Shown: positions 17,740-25,568 of the stretch, piece by piece | Layout: every line of letters starts with the position of its first letter | How positions within the stretch are numbered: position 1 is the stretch's first letter | Origin: Robertmurraya sp047302285 | GTDB taxonomy: Bacteria > Bacillota > Bacilli > Bacillales > Cytobacillaceae | Direction: 5' to 3' | Assembly: GCF_047302285.1 (NCBI RefSeq) | Contig: NZ_CP154845.1 | Location: forward strand, 682,001-746,000 | Length of the DNA stretch: 64,000 nucleotides | Notes under the pieces: model-generated | Told to the model about the DNA's origin: nothing | Databases searched by the model: none | Seen by the model: only the letters and a program-made list of their open reading frames with translations | Position numbers and translations under genes: made by a program

Positions 17740-18102
17740 ATGAGATGGATTATTGGAATTTTAATTAATGCGGTCCTATTTATCGCAATGGCAGGATATT
17801 TTGAGAATTCTCTTTATATTGAAGGATTTGGAGCGGCAGTTGGAGCTAGTTTTGTGCTAGCGATCCTCAATATTTTAGTGAAGCCGATTTTAATTATACT
17901 TACCTTGCCAATTACAGTCTTTACCCTCGGATTGTTTTTGTTTGTGATTAATGGGGTAACTCTCCTTTTAACAGATGCACTCATTGGTGAGGCATTTCAA
18001 ATCAACGGATTAGGAATGGCCATTCTCATTTCAGCAATCATGTCGATCGTCAACCTTGTCATTCAAAATGTTATTTATGATAAGAAGGAAAAAAGAAGGT
18101 AG
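17740..18102 (+). CDS. yvlD: YvlD family membrane protein (phage-holin superfamily IV-like)
   Basis: A 120-residue integral membrane protein with four predicted helices (about 3-22, 29-50, 57-80, 88-110) and the family motif LVKPILIILTLPITVFTLGLF. Start ATG 17740 is preferred: AAAGGA lies 8 nt upstream and the resulting MRWIIGILINAVLF matches YvlD; ATG 17731 overlaps the ribosome site. Co-transcribed with yvlB. Function is not established in the family. Confidence 0.88.
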   Translation: MRWIIGILINAVLFIAMAGYFENSLYIEGFGAAVGASFVLAILNILVKPILIILTLPITVFTLGLFLFVINGVTLLLTDALIGEAFQINGLGMAILISAIMSIVNLVIQNVIYDKKEKRR

Positions 18103-18116
18103 TTAAATTATAGGAA

Positions 18117-18154
18117 AAACAGCGCACCTTTATTATTGGGGATGCGCTGTTTTT
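18117..18154 (+). terminator. Terminator after yvlD
   Basis: AAACAGCGCA (18117-18126) pairs with TGCGCTGTTT (18143-18152), followed by T. Confidence 0.88.
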
Positions 18155-18171
18155 GATGATGTCTGCGGATT

Positions 18172-18208
18172 GCAAGTGGTCTCATGCGCCATCTGCGTGA
18201 CCACTTGC
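18172..18208. repeat. 10-bp perfect inverted repeat between convergent genes
   Basis: GCAAGTGGTC and GACCACTTGC separated by 17 nt. No T-run on either strand, so it is not a standard terminator. It lies between yvlD and the convergent DUF523 gene. Confidence 0.6.
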
Positions 18209-18242
18209 TACCTCTATCGAAGTTATTAAACAATCTTTCAAT

Positions 18243-18701
18243 CTAAAGCCCTCGCTCAACAAACTCTGACTCAGAGATGACCTCTAAGCCATTCCTCTTC
18301 AGCAGGGCAGCAGTTACACCAGTTCCAACTACTTTCTTTCCACTAAATGTACCATCATAAATGTGGGAACTTCCACATGAAGGGCTATTTTGTTTTAGAA
18401 CAATCGTAGTTGCTCCTAACTGCTGAGCTTTTTCCAAAGCCAAATACGCACCTTTAATAAATTGCTCGGTGACGTCGATACCAGAGCAGGAAACTATTTT
18501 TGCGTTTCCATCTAATACATCGTCTCCGCCGCCTCCGATAATTTCTGCAGGTTCCCGTGGGGTAGACAAACCGCCAAGCACTTCAGGACAGACGGTCATT
18601 GCCTCCTTTTTAGCAACTAATTCACTAATACGCTCATCTAAACAATGTGTTCCGTTGTACCTAACGTTCAATCCAGCCAAGCAAGAACTGACTAAAATCA
18701 T
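18243..18701 (-). CDS. DUF523 family cysteine-rich protein (YbbK-like)
   Basis: A 152-residue cytoplasmic protein of the DUF523 family, with its conserved cysteines: VSSCLAG near the start, VCPEVLGG, SCSGIDVT and QNSPSCGS. Function is unknown in the family; the cysteines suggest metal or iron-sulfur binding (inference). Start: ATG at 18701 has AGGAG 9 nt upstream and gives the usual MILVSSCLAG start and length; the longer reading from 18770 adds 23 unrelated residues. Confidence 0.85.
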   Translation of the reverse strand: MILVSSCLAGLNVRYNGTHCLDERISELVAKKEAMTVCPEVLGGLSTPREPAEIIGGGGDDVLDGNAKIVSCSGIDVTEQFIKGAYLALEKAQQLGATTIVLKQNSPSCGSSHIYDGTFSGKKVVGTGVTAALLKRNGLEVISESEFVERGL

Positions 18702-18811
18702 GACACTCGTCTCCTCATCGGAAAATTTCATTCTCATTTTAACATACAAACGATGCGAAACTAGAATCATTCTTGAACAAGAATGGGGAGTGGGAAACGA
18801 GACGGGGAAAA

Positions 18812-18995
18812 TAGAAGGAGAATTTTCCCTTAATGAGCAAATCTGATGAAAAGTAGCTTATATAGGCGGAAAATTTCCCCTTATCGGTTCAAAAATCGTA
18901 AAAACATGTGTTTTTAAACACGATAGGCGGAAAAACTTCCCTTATCTCCGCCACAACTAGCTCTATATTTCATTTAACAGGAAAATCTCCTGTTA
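18812..18995. repeat. Dispersed GGAAAATTTCC element, copy 1
   Basis: About 180 bp with four GGAAAA-TTCC palindromes centred near 18822, 18873, 18934 and 18985. It aligns along its length with 38344-38526, sharing TTAATGAGCAAAT, TGATGAAAA and AGCTCT-TATAT blocks. The gap 18702-19116 contains this element and the amidase terminator, and nothing else I can name. Confidence 0.8.
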
Positions 18996-19030
18996 GCACA
19001 AGGCTTTAAAATCCATGAATGCGAAGTAAT

Positions 19031-19071
19031 AAAAAAGAAGAGAAGAAAAACAATCCTATTTTCTCCTCTTC
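19031..19071 (-). terminator. Terminator of the amidase gene
   Basis: On the minus strand GAAGAG...GAAAA pairs with TTTTC...CTCTTC, then a run of T. It lies about 45 nt after the amidase stop. Confidence 0.65.
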
Positions 19072-19116
19072 CTTTATTTAAGGGCCATTTTAGATAGCAC
19101 TCCAGCCTCTTAACGA

Positions 19117-19812
19117 TTACCTTTCCGAAACGATGCTTACTGGAAAGCCTTCATCTTTTAATTTTTTCAGCAATTTGTCAGCTGTTTTTTTTTCCTGAAA
19201 TGGACCAGCTACTACTTTATACTGGGCAGCCGTTTGAACGGGGACTGGAGCGGAGCTAGCCATCAAAGTAAGTCCAAATTGCTCCCGTAGCCCTTTAACG
19301 ATCGCCTCTGCACATGTTTTTCGGTACACACTTGAAAGAAGGAGCTTGAGATCCGCTTGGTTTGTCATGAAGCCACATTCCACCAAGATGGCTGTCATCT
19401 TAGTAGCCCGTAGTACATGAAAATTGGCTGTTTTGACGCCGCGGTCTCGTAGTCCAGTAGCAACAACTAGGTTTTTTTGTACCTTCGAGGCAAGTTCTGT
19501 TGCGACTTTTGGTTTTGATGTGTAGACGTACGTTTCAATCCCGCTGACATCGTTCCAGCCCGTCCCATATGCATTCGCGTGGATGGAAACAAAGCAGTCC
19601 ACCGCTAATCGGTTCGCTTTGTCCGTTCTTTCCTGGAGCGAAACATCCTTCGTATCCGAATGGGAAAAATACACGGTGACATCTTTGTACGTTTCTAAAA
19701 TCGCTTTCGTCTCTTTTGCTACAACTCTGTTAAATTCGTATTCTCGCATGCCGTCCGGGCTTCTTTTTCCAGGAGTATTGTACCCGTGTCCTGCATCCAA
19801 CATGATTTTCAT
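19117..19812 (-). CDS. N-acetylmuramoyl-L-alanine amidase with SPOR domain
   Basis: A 231-residue Amidase_3 enzyme that cuts the bond between muramic acid and L-alanine in peptidoglycan. Residues 1-175 form the zinc hydrolase with DAGHG (His8), the Glu ligand in REYEFN, the His in SIHAN and the catalytic Glu in VECGF. Residues about 195-230 are a SPOR domain (YKVVAGPF...), which binds denuded glycan. No signal peptide, as in the B. subtilis mother-cell amidase CwlC or phage endolysins. Start ATG 19812 follows AAAAGGAG. A CATATTATA on the minus strand at 19872-19880 resembles the -10 of sigma-E/K promoters, but no matching -35 was found, so sporulation control is only suggested. Confidence 0.88.
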   Translation of the reverse strand: MKIMLDAGHGYNTPGKRSPDGMREYEFNRVVAKETKAILETYKDVTVYFSHSDTKDVSLQERTDKANRLAVDCFVSIHANAYGTGWNDVSGIETYVYTSKPKVATELASKVQKNLVVATGLRDRGVKTANFHVLRATKMTAILVECGFMTNQADLKLLLSSVYRKTCAEAIVKGLREQFGLTLMASSAPVPVQTAAQYKVVAGPFQEKKTADKLLKKLKDEGFPVSIVSER

Positions 19813-19930
19813 CTCATTTTCACGCTCCTTTTCATTGTAAATTCCGAACCTATTGGAAATTTATTCATTTTTATAATATGTTTAAGTGAAAAAAAAAGGA
19901 TATGGTCCCGATAATTTTATGCCAACGAAT

Positions 19931-19958
19931 TTGGTTATTCGCAAAAAAGTGCTAAAAT
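19931..19958 (+). promoter_or_regulatory. hprK promoter
   Basis: TTGGTT (19931-19936), 16-bp spacer, extended -10 TGCTAAAAT (19950-19958). The leader to hprK would be about 85 nt. Confidence 0.6.
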
Positions 19959-20047
19959 AGAGTGAAACTTTCCTATAAGGAATACATAAACCGAAAAATT
20001 CCGAACGTTTTATAGATCATATTTAAATCATCAAGGAGGAGTTCTAT

Positions 20048-20983
20048 TTGCAGAAGGTACGGGCAAAAGATATTTTAGACAAATTTAAGCTTGAATTAAT
20101 CAGTGGTGAAGAAGGGGTAAACCGCCCTATCACGATGACGGATATTTCAAGACCTGGACTTGAGTTAGCAGGATTTTTCGATTATTACCCAGCTGAGCGA
20201 GTGCAGTTGCTTGGCAAAACAGAATTAACTTTTATTCAAAAGCTTGATCCAGAGATACGCTCTGAGCGACTGGAACGTTTATGTACAGATATTACACCAG
20301 CAATTGTCGTGACAAGAGATTTACCTGTTCCTGATGAGCTAATCGAAGCGTCTGAACGGGAGGCAGTGCCTGTCCTCCGTTCGAAATTTAAGACGACTCG
20401 ATTCTCTAGCCGTCTCACTAATTTTCTTGAAACAAAACTTGCTCCGACAACGGCTGTTCACGGGGTACTCATTGATATATACGGAGTTGGCGTTCTGATT
20501 ACTGGTAAAAGTGGTGTTGGTAAAAGTGAAACAGCGCTAGAGCTTGTAAAAAGAGGACATCGTCTTGTCGCCGATGATTGTGTGGAAATTCGTCAGGAAG
20601 ATGATGACACACTGGTCGGAAATTCACCAGAGCTAATCGAACATCTACTGGAGATTCGAGGGCTGGGCATTATCAATGTGATGACCCTTTTTGGTGCAGG
20701 GGCCGTTCGAAGCTTTAAAAAAATTTCCCTTGTCATCAATTTGGAGTTATGGGATCAAACAAAGCAGTACGATCGTTTAGGTCTTGATGAGGAAACGATG
20801 AGAATTATTGATACATCTGTTACGAAGCTAACGGTTCCGGTTCGACCAGGACGTAACTTAGCTGTTATCATTGAAGTGGCTGCGATGAACTTTCGCCTCA
20901 AAAAAATGGGTGTGAATGCAGCTGAACAATTTGCTAGTCGTTTATCAGATGTCATTGAAGATGGAGACGTAGAAGATAGATAA
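20048..20983 (+). CDS. hprK: HPr kinase/phosphorylase
   Basis: A 311-residue bifunctional enzyme that phosphorylates Ser46 of HPr and Crh with ATP and removes it by phosphorolysis, setting carbon catabolite repression with CcpA. The P-loop GKSGVGKS is near 153-160, His138 (HGVLIDIYG) and the HPrK signature (LEIRGLGIINV) are present. Close match to B. subtilis HprK (310 residues). Start TTG 20048 follows AAGGAGGAG. First gene of hprK-lgt-yvoD-ppaX-yvoF; its substrate Crh is encoded at 37988-38242. Confidence 0.97.
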   Translation: MQKVRAKDILDKFKLELISGEEGVNRPITMTDISRPGLELAGFFDYYPAERVQLLGKTELTFIQKLDPEIRSERLERLCTDITPAIVVTRDLPVPDELIEASEREAVPVLRSKFKTTRFSSRLTNFLETKLAPTTAVHGVLIDIYGVGVLITGKSGVGKSETALELVKRGHRLVADDCVEIRQEDDDTLVGNSPELIEHLLEIRGLGIINVMTLFGAGAVRSFKKISLVINLELWDQTKQYDRLGLDEETMRIIDTSVTKLTVPVRPGRNLAVIIEVAAMNFRLKKMGVNAAEQFASRLSDVIEDGDVEDR

Positions 20984-21014
20984 AAAAATGAGATAATTCA
21001 AAGGAGAGAGTTAG

Positions 21015-21836
21015 ATGGAAGAAAATATACAACCACTTGACCCGATTGCCTTTTCGTTCGGCCCAATTACAGTCCATTGGTATGGCGTCATTATCGGGCT
21101 GGGCTTAGCTTTAGCTCTTATGCTTGCTATGAGAGAAGGGGAAAAAAGAGGCTTACAAAAGGATATATTCCCGGATTTAATGCTATGGGCTATTCCGATT
21201 GCGATCATTTCAGCTCGCCTTTACTATGTCATTTTTGAGTGGGAATATTATGCTCAAAATCCTGCTGACATTATTAAAATTTGGAATGGTGGAATTGCCA
21301 TTCACGGTGCCTTAATTGGTTCGGTTGTGACGGCCTATATTTTTGCGAAAAAGAAAAATATTTCATTTTGGAAAATTGCTGATATTGCCGCACCAAGTAT
21401 TATTCTTGGTCAAGCGATTGGGCGCTGGGGAAACTTTATGAATCAAGAAGCACATGGTGGAGAAGTAACTCGCGCGTTTTTGGAAAATTTACATTTGCCG
21501 GAGTTTATTATTAATCAAATGTACATAAATGGTACTTACTATCATCCTACTTTTTTATATGAATCGGTGTGGAATTTCTTAGGGTTTATACTATTGATTT
21601 TGTTAAGACGTGTCAATCTTCGCCGCGGTGAGATGTTCCTGAGCTATGTTATATGGTATTCAATTGGCCGCTTCTTTGTCGAAGGAATGCGTACGGATAG
21701 CTTAATGCTGACTGAGAGCTTGCGTATGGCGCAAATGATTTCGATTGCCCTCATTATTGGTGCCGTTGCACTTCTTATTTATAGAAGAACAAAGGGATAT
21801 TCAAGCAAAAGATATTTGGATCAATCAGCATCCTAA
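21015..21836 (+). CDS. lgt: Prolipoprotein diacylglyceryl transferase
   Basis: A 273-residue seven-helix membrane enzyme that moves diacylglycerol from phosphatidylglycerol to the lipobox cysteine of prolipoproteins. Visible motifs: HGALIG, and the signature GRWGNFMNQEAHGG (residues about 136-149) containing the essential Arg and Asn. Start ATG 21015 follows AAGGAGAGAG. It sits 31 nt after hprK in the operon. Confidence 0.96.
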   Translation: MEENIQPLDPIAFSFGPITVHWYGVIIGLGLALALMLAMREGEKRGLQKDIFPDLMLWAIPIAIISARLYYVIFEWEYYAQNPADIIKIWNGGIAIHGALIGSVVTAYIFAKKKNISFWKIADIAAPSIILGQAIGRWGNFMNQEAHGGEVTRAFLENLHLPEFIINQMYINGTYYHPTFLYESVWNFLGFILLILLRRVNLRRGEMFLSYVIWYSIGRFFVEGMRTDSLMLTESLRMAQMISIALIIGAVALLIYRRTKGYSSKRYLDQSAS

Positions 21837-21852
21837 AAAAGGGAGAAGGCTT

Positions 21853-22806
21853 ATGTATGTGGTTCAGTCACTAACTAAAGGTTTAAAGGTAGGATTGCAG
21901 ACGGTTTGGTCCTTAGGGAAGATTATTTTTCCAGTCACACTTATTGTCACTTTTCTTCAGCATACACCAGTGTTACCGTGGCTGATCGATTTAATCGCAC
22001 CGCTGATGAGTATATTTGGCTTATCCGGCGATGCAGCGATTCCTCTTGTGATCGGTAATTTTCTCAATATATATGCCGCGATTGGGGCGATCCTTACTTT
22101 AGATCTAACGGTAAAAGAGGTTTTTATTATTGCGATGATGATGTCCTTTTCCCATAACTTGTTGGTAGAATCAAGCGTGGTGAAAAGGGTTGGAGTAAAG
22201 TTATGGATTTCTCTTGTTGTTCGCGTTGGTCTAGCGTTCATATCAGGGATTGTGATCAATCTTGTCTGGAATGGTGGAGACCAATTGGCGAAATATGGCC
22301 TTATTCAACAGAGCGATCAAGATACCGTTTCAGGAATATGGGGCATTAGTGTGGATGCACTACAAAAGGCAGGGATCGGTATTTTTCAGCTTGCGATCAT
22401 GGTAATCCCGCTAATGGTCGTAATTCAATTTTTAAAAGATTTAAAGTGGCTTGAGAAGTTTTCAAAATGGATGGCCCCTGTTACGCGTGTGTTAGGTGTG
22501 CAACCCAATACATCTACTACTCTAGCGGCAGGGCTTTTATTTGGACTTGCGTATGGTGCTGGGGTGATGATTCAGGCTGTGAAAGAGGATGGAGTAAGCA
22601 AAAAAGACGTCACGCTTGCGATCATCTTTTTAGGCGCTTGTCACGCAGTAGTGGAAGACACGTTGATTTTTGCTCCACTAGGGATTCCGGTATGGCCACT
22701 CCTACTGATTCGTTTAGTAATGGCGTTCCTGATTACGTCAATTGTGGCGTTTTATTGGAATCGTGTTGAAATTGCAAGAAGAAAGGAAACGACCTATGAG
22801 TTCTAA
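21853..22806 (+). CDS. yvoD: YvoD, nucleoside-recognition (Gate) domain membrane protein
   Basis: A 317-residue membrane protein with two halves carrying Gate/nucleoside-recognition regions; the motif GNFLNIYAAIGAI and the second-half equivalent LAYGAGVMIQ are visible, with about eight hydrophobic segments. Related to SpoIIIAB/SpmAB-type Gate proteins, whose transported substrate is unknown. Start ATG 21853 is taken because GGGAGAAGG precedes it and MYVVQSLTKG matches YvoD; the longer reading from 21745 overlaps lgt by 92 nt. Its stop overlaps ppaX by 11 nt. Confidence 0.88.
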   Translation: MYVVQSLTKGLKVGLQTVWSLGKIIFPVTLIVTFLQHTPVLPWLIDLIAPLMSIFGLSGDAAIPLVIGNFLNIYAAIGAILTLDLTVKEVFIIAMMMSFSHNLLVESSVVKRVGVKLWISLVVRVGLAFISGIVINLVWNGGDQLAKYGLIQQSDQDTVSGIWGISVDALQKAGIGIFQLAIMVIPLMVVIQFLKDLKWLEKFSKWMAPVTRVLGVQPNTSTTLAAGLLFGLAYGAGVMIQAVKEDGVSKKDVTLAIIFLGACHAVVEDTLIFAPLGIPVWPLLLIRLVMAFLITSIVAFYWNRVEIARRKETTYEF

Positions 22807-23452
22807 CATTACGACATTATTATTTGATTTAGATGGAACATTAATCGATACAAATGAATTAATTATCCAATCCTTTTTACACACATTAGAGCAATATTAT
22901 CCGGGAGCCTATAAAAGGGAAGATGTCTTGCCATTCATGGGTCCAACTTTAACGGAAACATTCGCAGCGATGAATGAGGAAAAAGTAGAAGAGATGACGA
23001 ATGTGTACCGAACTTTTAATTTAGCAAATCATGATTCCCTTGTAACTGAATTTGAAGGGGTCAAGGAAACAGTGGCTAAACTTAAAGAAGAAGGCTTTAA
23101 ATTAGGCATTGTGACAACGAAACGTTTAGCTGTTGTGGAAAAAGGTCTAGCGTTAACGAAACTTGATCCATACTTTGAAGTGATTGTTGCGATTGATCAT
23201 GTATCGAAAGCGAAGCCTGATCCGGAACCGGTTCTTAAGGCGTTAGAACAACTTGATTCGACGCCAGAAGAAGCGATCATGGTCGGTGATAATTTTCATG
23301 ATATTGTCGGTGGAAAAAATGCTGGAACGAAAACAGCAGGGGTAGCATGGTCATTGAAAGGGAAAGACTTCTTAGAACAGTATGACCCTGATTATATGCT
23401 TGAAAATATGCACGATTTACTTGAAATTGTAGGAGTAAAAGGGAATGCGTAA
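22796..23452 (+). CDS. ppaX: Pyrophosphatase PpaX
   Basis: A 218-residue HAD-superfamily hydrolase that removes the pyrophosphate released when HprK dephosphorylates P-Ser-HPr. HAD motif I LFDLDGTLIDT (about 8-18), motif II with TTKR, motif III K in KAKPDP and motif IV VGDNFHDI are present. Start ATG 22796 follows AAAGGAAAC and gives the family start; upstream in-frame codons lie inside yvoD. Its location with hprK fits the shared pathway. Confidence 0.94.
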   Translation: MSSNITTLLFDLDGTLIDTNELIIQSFLHTLEQYYPGAYKREDVLPFMGPTLTETFAAMNEEKVEEMTNVYRTFNLANHDSLVTEFEGVKETVAKLKEEGFKLGIVTTKRLAVVEKGLALTKLDPYFEVIVAIDHVSKAKPDPEPVLKALEQLDSTPEEAIMVGDNFHDIVGGKNAGTKTAGVAWSLKGKDFLEQYDPDYMLENMHDLLEIVGVKGNA

Positions 23453-23981
23453 AACAATCCGTTATCCTGTCGAAGGAGCCAACTCCTTATGGCATGTGTA
23501 CAAAACGGTTCCGTTCTGGAAGGTTGTGAAAAATTTTATCGTCATCCAATTAGCTCGCTATACGCCGTTTCTCGGGATGAAAAATTGGCTTTATCGCACT
23601 TTTTTGCGAATGAAGGTTGGTGAGCAAACCTCTTTTGCGTTAATGGTCATGCTCGATGTCATGTTTCCTGAGAAAATCAGTGTCGGGAAAAATACGGTTA
23701 TCGGCTATAACACGACGATCTTAGCTCATGAATATTTGATTAAAGAGTATCGTCTTGGTGCCGTACATATTGGGAGTGAAGTAATGATTGGTGCCAATTC
23801 AACGATCCTACCAGGGGTCACGATTGGTGATGGTGCCCTTGTATCAGCAGGAACGCTCGTTCATAAGGATGTTCCAGCAGGGGCCTTTGTCGGTGGAAAT
23901 CCGATGAAGGTTATTTACACAAAAGAAGAACTGGCCGAAAGATGGGCAGACGACCCGATTTACGGAAAAAAGACCGAGTAA
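23445..23981 (+). CDS. yvoF: YvoF, hexapeptide-repeat acyltransferase
   Basis: A 178-residue left-handed beta-helix acyltransferase. The C-terminal half shows hexapeptide repeats (VHIGSEVMIGANSTILPGVTIGDGALV) and the usual GGNPMKVI end. Substrate unknown. Start ATG 23445 overlaps ppaX by 8 nt; it is the last gene of the hprK operon. The 3' untranslated region contains a 20-bp-period repeat array before the terminator. Confidence 0.88.
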   Translation: MRKTIRYPVEGANSLWHVYKTVPFWKVVKNFIVIQLARYTPFLGMKNWLYRTFLRMKVGEQTSFALMVMLDVMFPEKISVGKNTVIGYNTTILAHEYLIKEYRLGAVHIGSEVMIGANSTILPGVTIGDGALVSAGTLVHKDVPAGAFVGGNPMKVIYTKEELAERWADDPIYGKKTE

Positions 23982-24010
23982 TTTATGGGTGAGAACGTTT
24001 TTGGTGCTTA

Positions 24011-24120
24011 GACCGATATATAGGTCGTTTTGACCGATATAATTGAAATTAGACCGATAAATTTTGTTTTAGACCGATAAAATCAAATTTAGACCGATAT
24101 ATTTTATTTTAGACCGATAT
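24011..24120. repeat. GACCGATA array, six units, 20-21-bp period
   Basis: GACCGAT begins at 24011, 24032, 24052, 24072, 24092 and 24112 (spacings 21, 20, 20, 20, 20), separated by AT-rich DNA. It is unrelated in sequence to the CCGCAAT arrays. It lies between the yvoF stop and the operon terminator, so it should be transcribed as 3' untranslated RNA. Confidence 0.88.
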
Positions 24121-24182
24121 CCGCCAAAACGACTTGTGCTCGAACCTGCTGAAATGCAGTAAAATTGAATAAAGTTGATAGA

Positions 24183-24216
24183 AGATGTCCTCTTTTGAAG
24201 GGACATCTATTTTTTA
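24183..24216 (+). terminator. Terminator of the hprK-lgt-ppaX operon
   Basis: AGATGTCC (24183-24190), 10-nt loop, GGACATCT (24201-24208), then ATTTTTT. Confidence 0.9.
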
Positions 24217-24245
24217 ACTCTTTTAATGATTTGAACAATCATTGG

Positions 24246-24274
24246 TTGACGTGAAGACACATGAGGAGTAAACT
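24246..24274 (+). promoter_or_regulatory. his operon promoter
   Basis: TTGACG, 17-bp spacer, TAAACT: a good sigma-A promoter. The leader of about 105 nt has repeated ACTAAAG words but no T-box features that I can recognise. Confidence 0.65.
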
Positions 24275-24387
24275 ACTAATAACTTCACTTTGCTAATACA
24301 TTAGCGAACTAAAGTAAAACGTAGTAAAGTGATCTAGAACGAACTAAAGAGCTCTAAAGTGAATGGACACAAAAAGGTGGGAATTGG

Positions 24388-25566
24388 ATGAGTCAGCTGT
24401 TTATGTTTGAGAAGCCATTAGGGATGAGAGATACATTGCCTGAACTATATGAAGCAAAAAGTCAGGTGAAAAATGCGATTGAATCAGAAATGAAACTGTG
24501 GGGCTATCAATTTATGGATACGCCCACATTAGAATATTACGAAACGGTGGGAGCAGCATCAGCCATCCTCGATCAACAACTATTCAAGCTCCTTGATAAT
24601 CAAGGCCATACATTGGTTTTACGCCCGGATATGACCGCGCCGATTGCGAGAGTGGCAGCTTCTAAGCTTTTGCAAGAGGATCTACCTTTAAGACTTGCAT
24701 ATTCAACGAGTGTATTCCGTGCGCAACAACGAGAAGGTGGAAGACCTGCAGAGTTTGAACAAATCGGAGTGGAGGCCATTGCAGATGAGTCGGTCAGTGC
24801 AGATGGGGAAGTGATTGCTTTAATGGTTTCGGCTTTACGAGAAGCAGGAATCAGAAGCTTTCAGATTTCAGTTGGTCATATTGGTTTTGTGAAAGAATTC
24901 TTTTTACAGATTTTGGGTACAGAGGAAAGAGCCCGTGCTTTGACGAAGTTTTTATATGAAAAAAACTTTGTAGGGTACCGAGAACATGTGAAAAGCTTGA
25001 ATCTTTCTTCCATCGATAAGCAGCGTCTTCTCGATTTCTTAAAACTTAGAGGTGGAGAAGAAGTGATTGAGCAAGCTCTCAGTTTAATAGAAAACGAAAA
25101 AGGAAGAGAAGCGATTCTGAAGCTAAAGCAGCTTTGGGACATTGTCGTCGATTACGGGGAAGAAGCCAATCTCAAGGTTGATTTAACGCTCGTTAGCCAT
25201 ATGAGCTATTATACAGGAATTTTATTTGAAGTTTATGCGGATAAGGTTGGATTTCCAATCGGCAATGGGGGACGTTATAATCTTCTTCTTCAGAAATTTG
25301 GCAAAACGACGGGGGCGACAGGGTTTGCCCTGCGGTTGGACCGGATTCTAGAAGCATTAGGCGAATTGAAACGTGATTCGAACACCCACTGTATTTTATT
25401 TAGCGGGGAAAGACGAAAGGAAGCTTACCAACTAGCTAGAGATAAACGAGGCCAGGGAATTAAAACCCTTTTACAAGATATAAATGGGGTTGAAAATATC
25501 GATGCTTTTACAGACCAATTTGCTGAAGTCGCCTTTTTAATTGGAAAAGCGGGGAAGGGGTCTTGA
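24388..25566 (+). CDS. hisZ: ATP phosphoribosyltransferase regulatory subunit
   Basis: A 392-residue HisRS-like protein that forms the active and feedback-regulated ATP phosphoribosyltransferase with short HisG. Class II synthetase motif 2-like sequences (LRPDMTAPIAR, YSTSVFRAQQ...GRPAEFEQIGVE) and the motif 3 region GGRYNLLL...GFALRLDR are visible; the tRNA-binding domain of true HisRS is missing. Start ATG 24388 after AAAGGTGGGAATT. First gene of the eight-gene histidine operon. Confidence 0.95.
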   Translation: MSQLFMFEKPLGMRDTLPELYEAKSQVKNAIESEMKLWGYQFMDTPTLEYYETVGAASAILDQQLFKLLDNQGHTLVLRPDMTAPIARVAASKLLQEDLPLRLAYSTSVFRAQQREGGRPAEFEQIGVEAIADESVSADGEVIALMVSALREAGIRSFQISVGHIGFVKEFFLQILGTEERARALTKFLYEKNFVGYREHVKSLNLSSIDKQRLLDFLKLRGGEEVIEQALSLIENEKGREAILKLKQLWDIVVDYGEEANLKVDLTLVSHMSYYTGILFEVYADKVGFPIGNGGRYNLLLQKFGKTTGATGFALRLDRILEALGELKRDSNTHCILFSGERRKEAYQLARDKRGQGIKTLLQDINGVENIDAFTDQFAEVAFLIGKAGKGS

Positions 25567-25568
25567 AG

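Noticed and set aside
22467..22769. 100-codon plus-strand frame inside yvoD
   Set aside because: Out-of-frame shadow of a well-supported gene, with cysteine- and arginine-rich composition.
24275..24387. T-box leader upstream of hisZ
   Set aside because: The leader of about 105 nt is too short and lacks the T-box sequence and a terminator/antiterminator pair.
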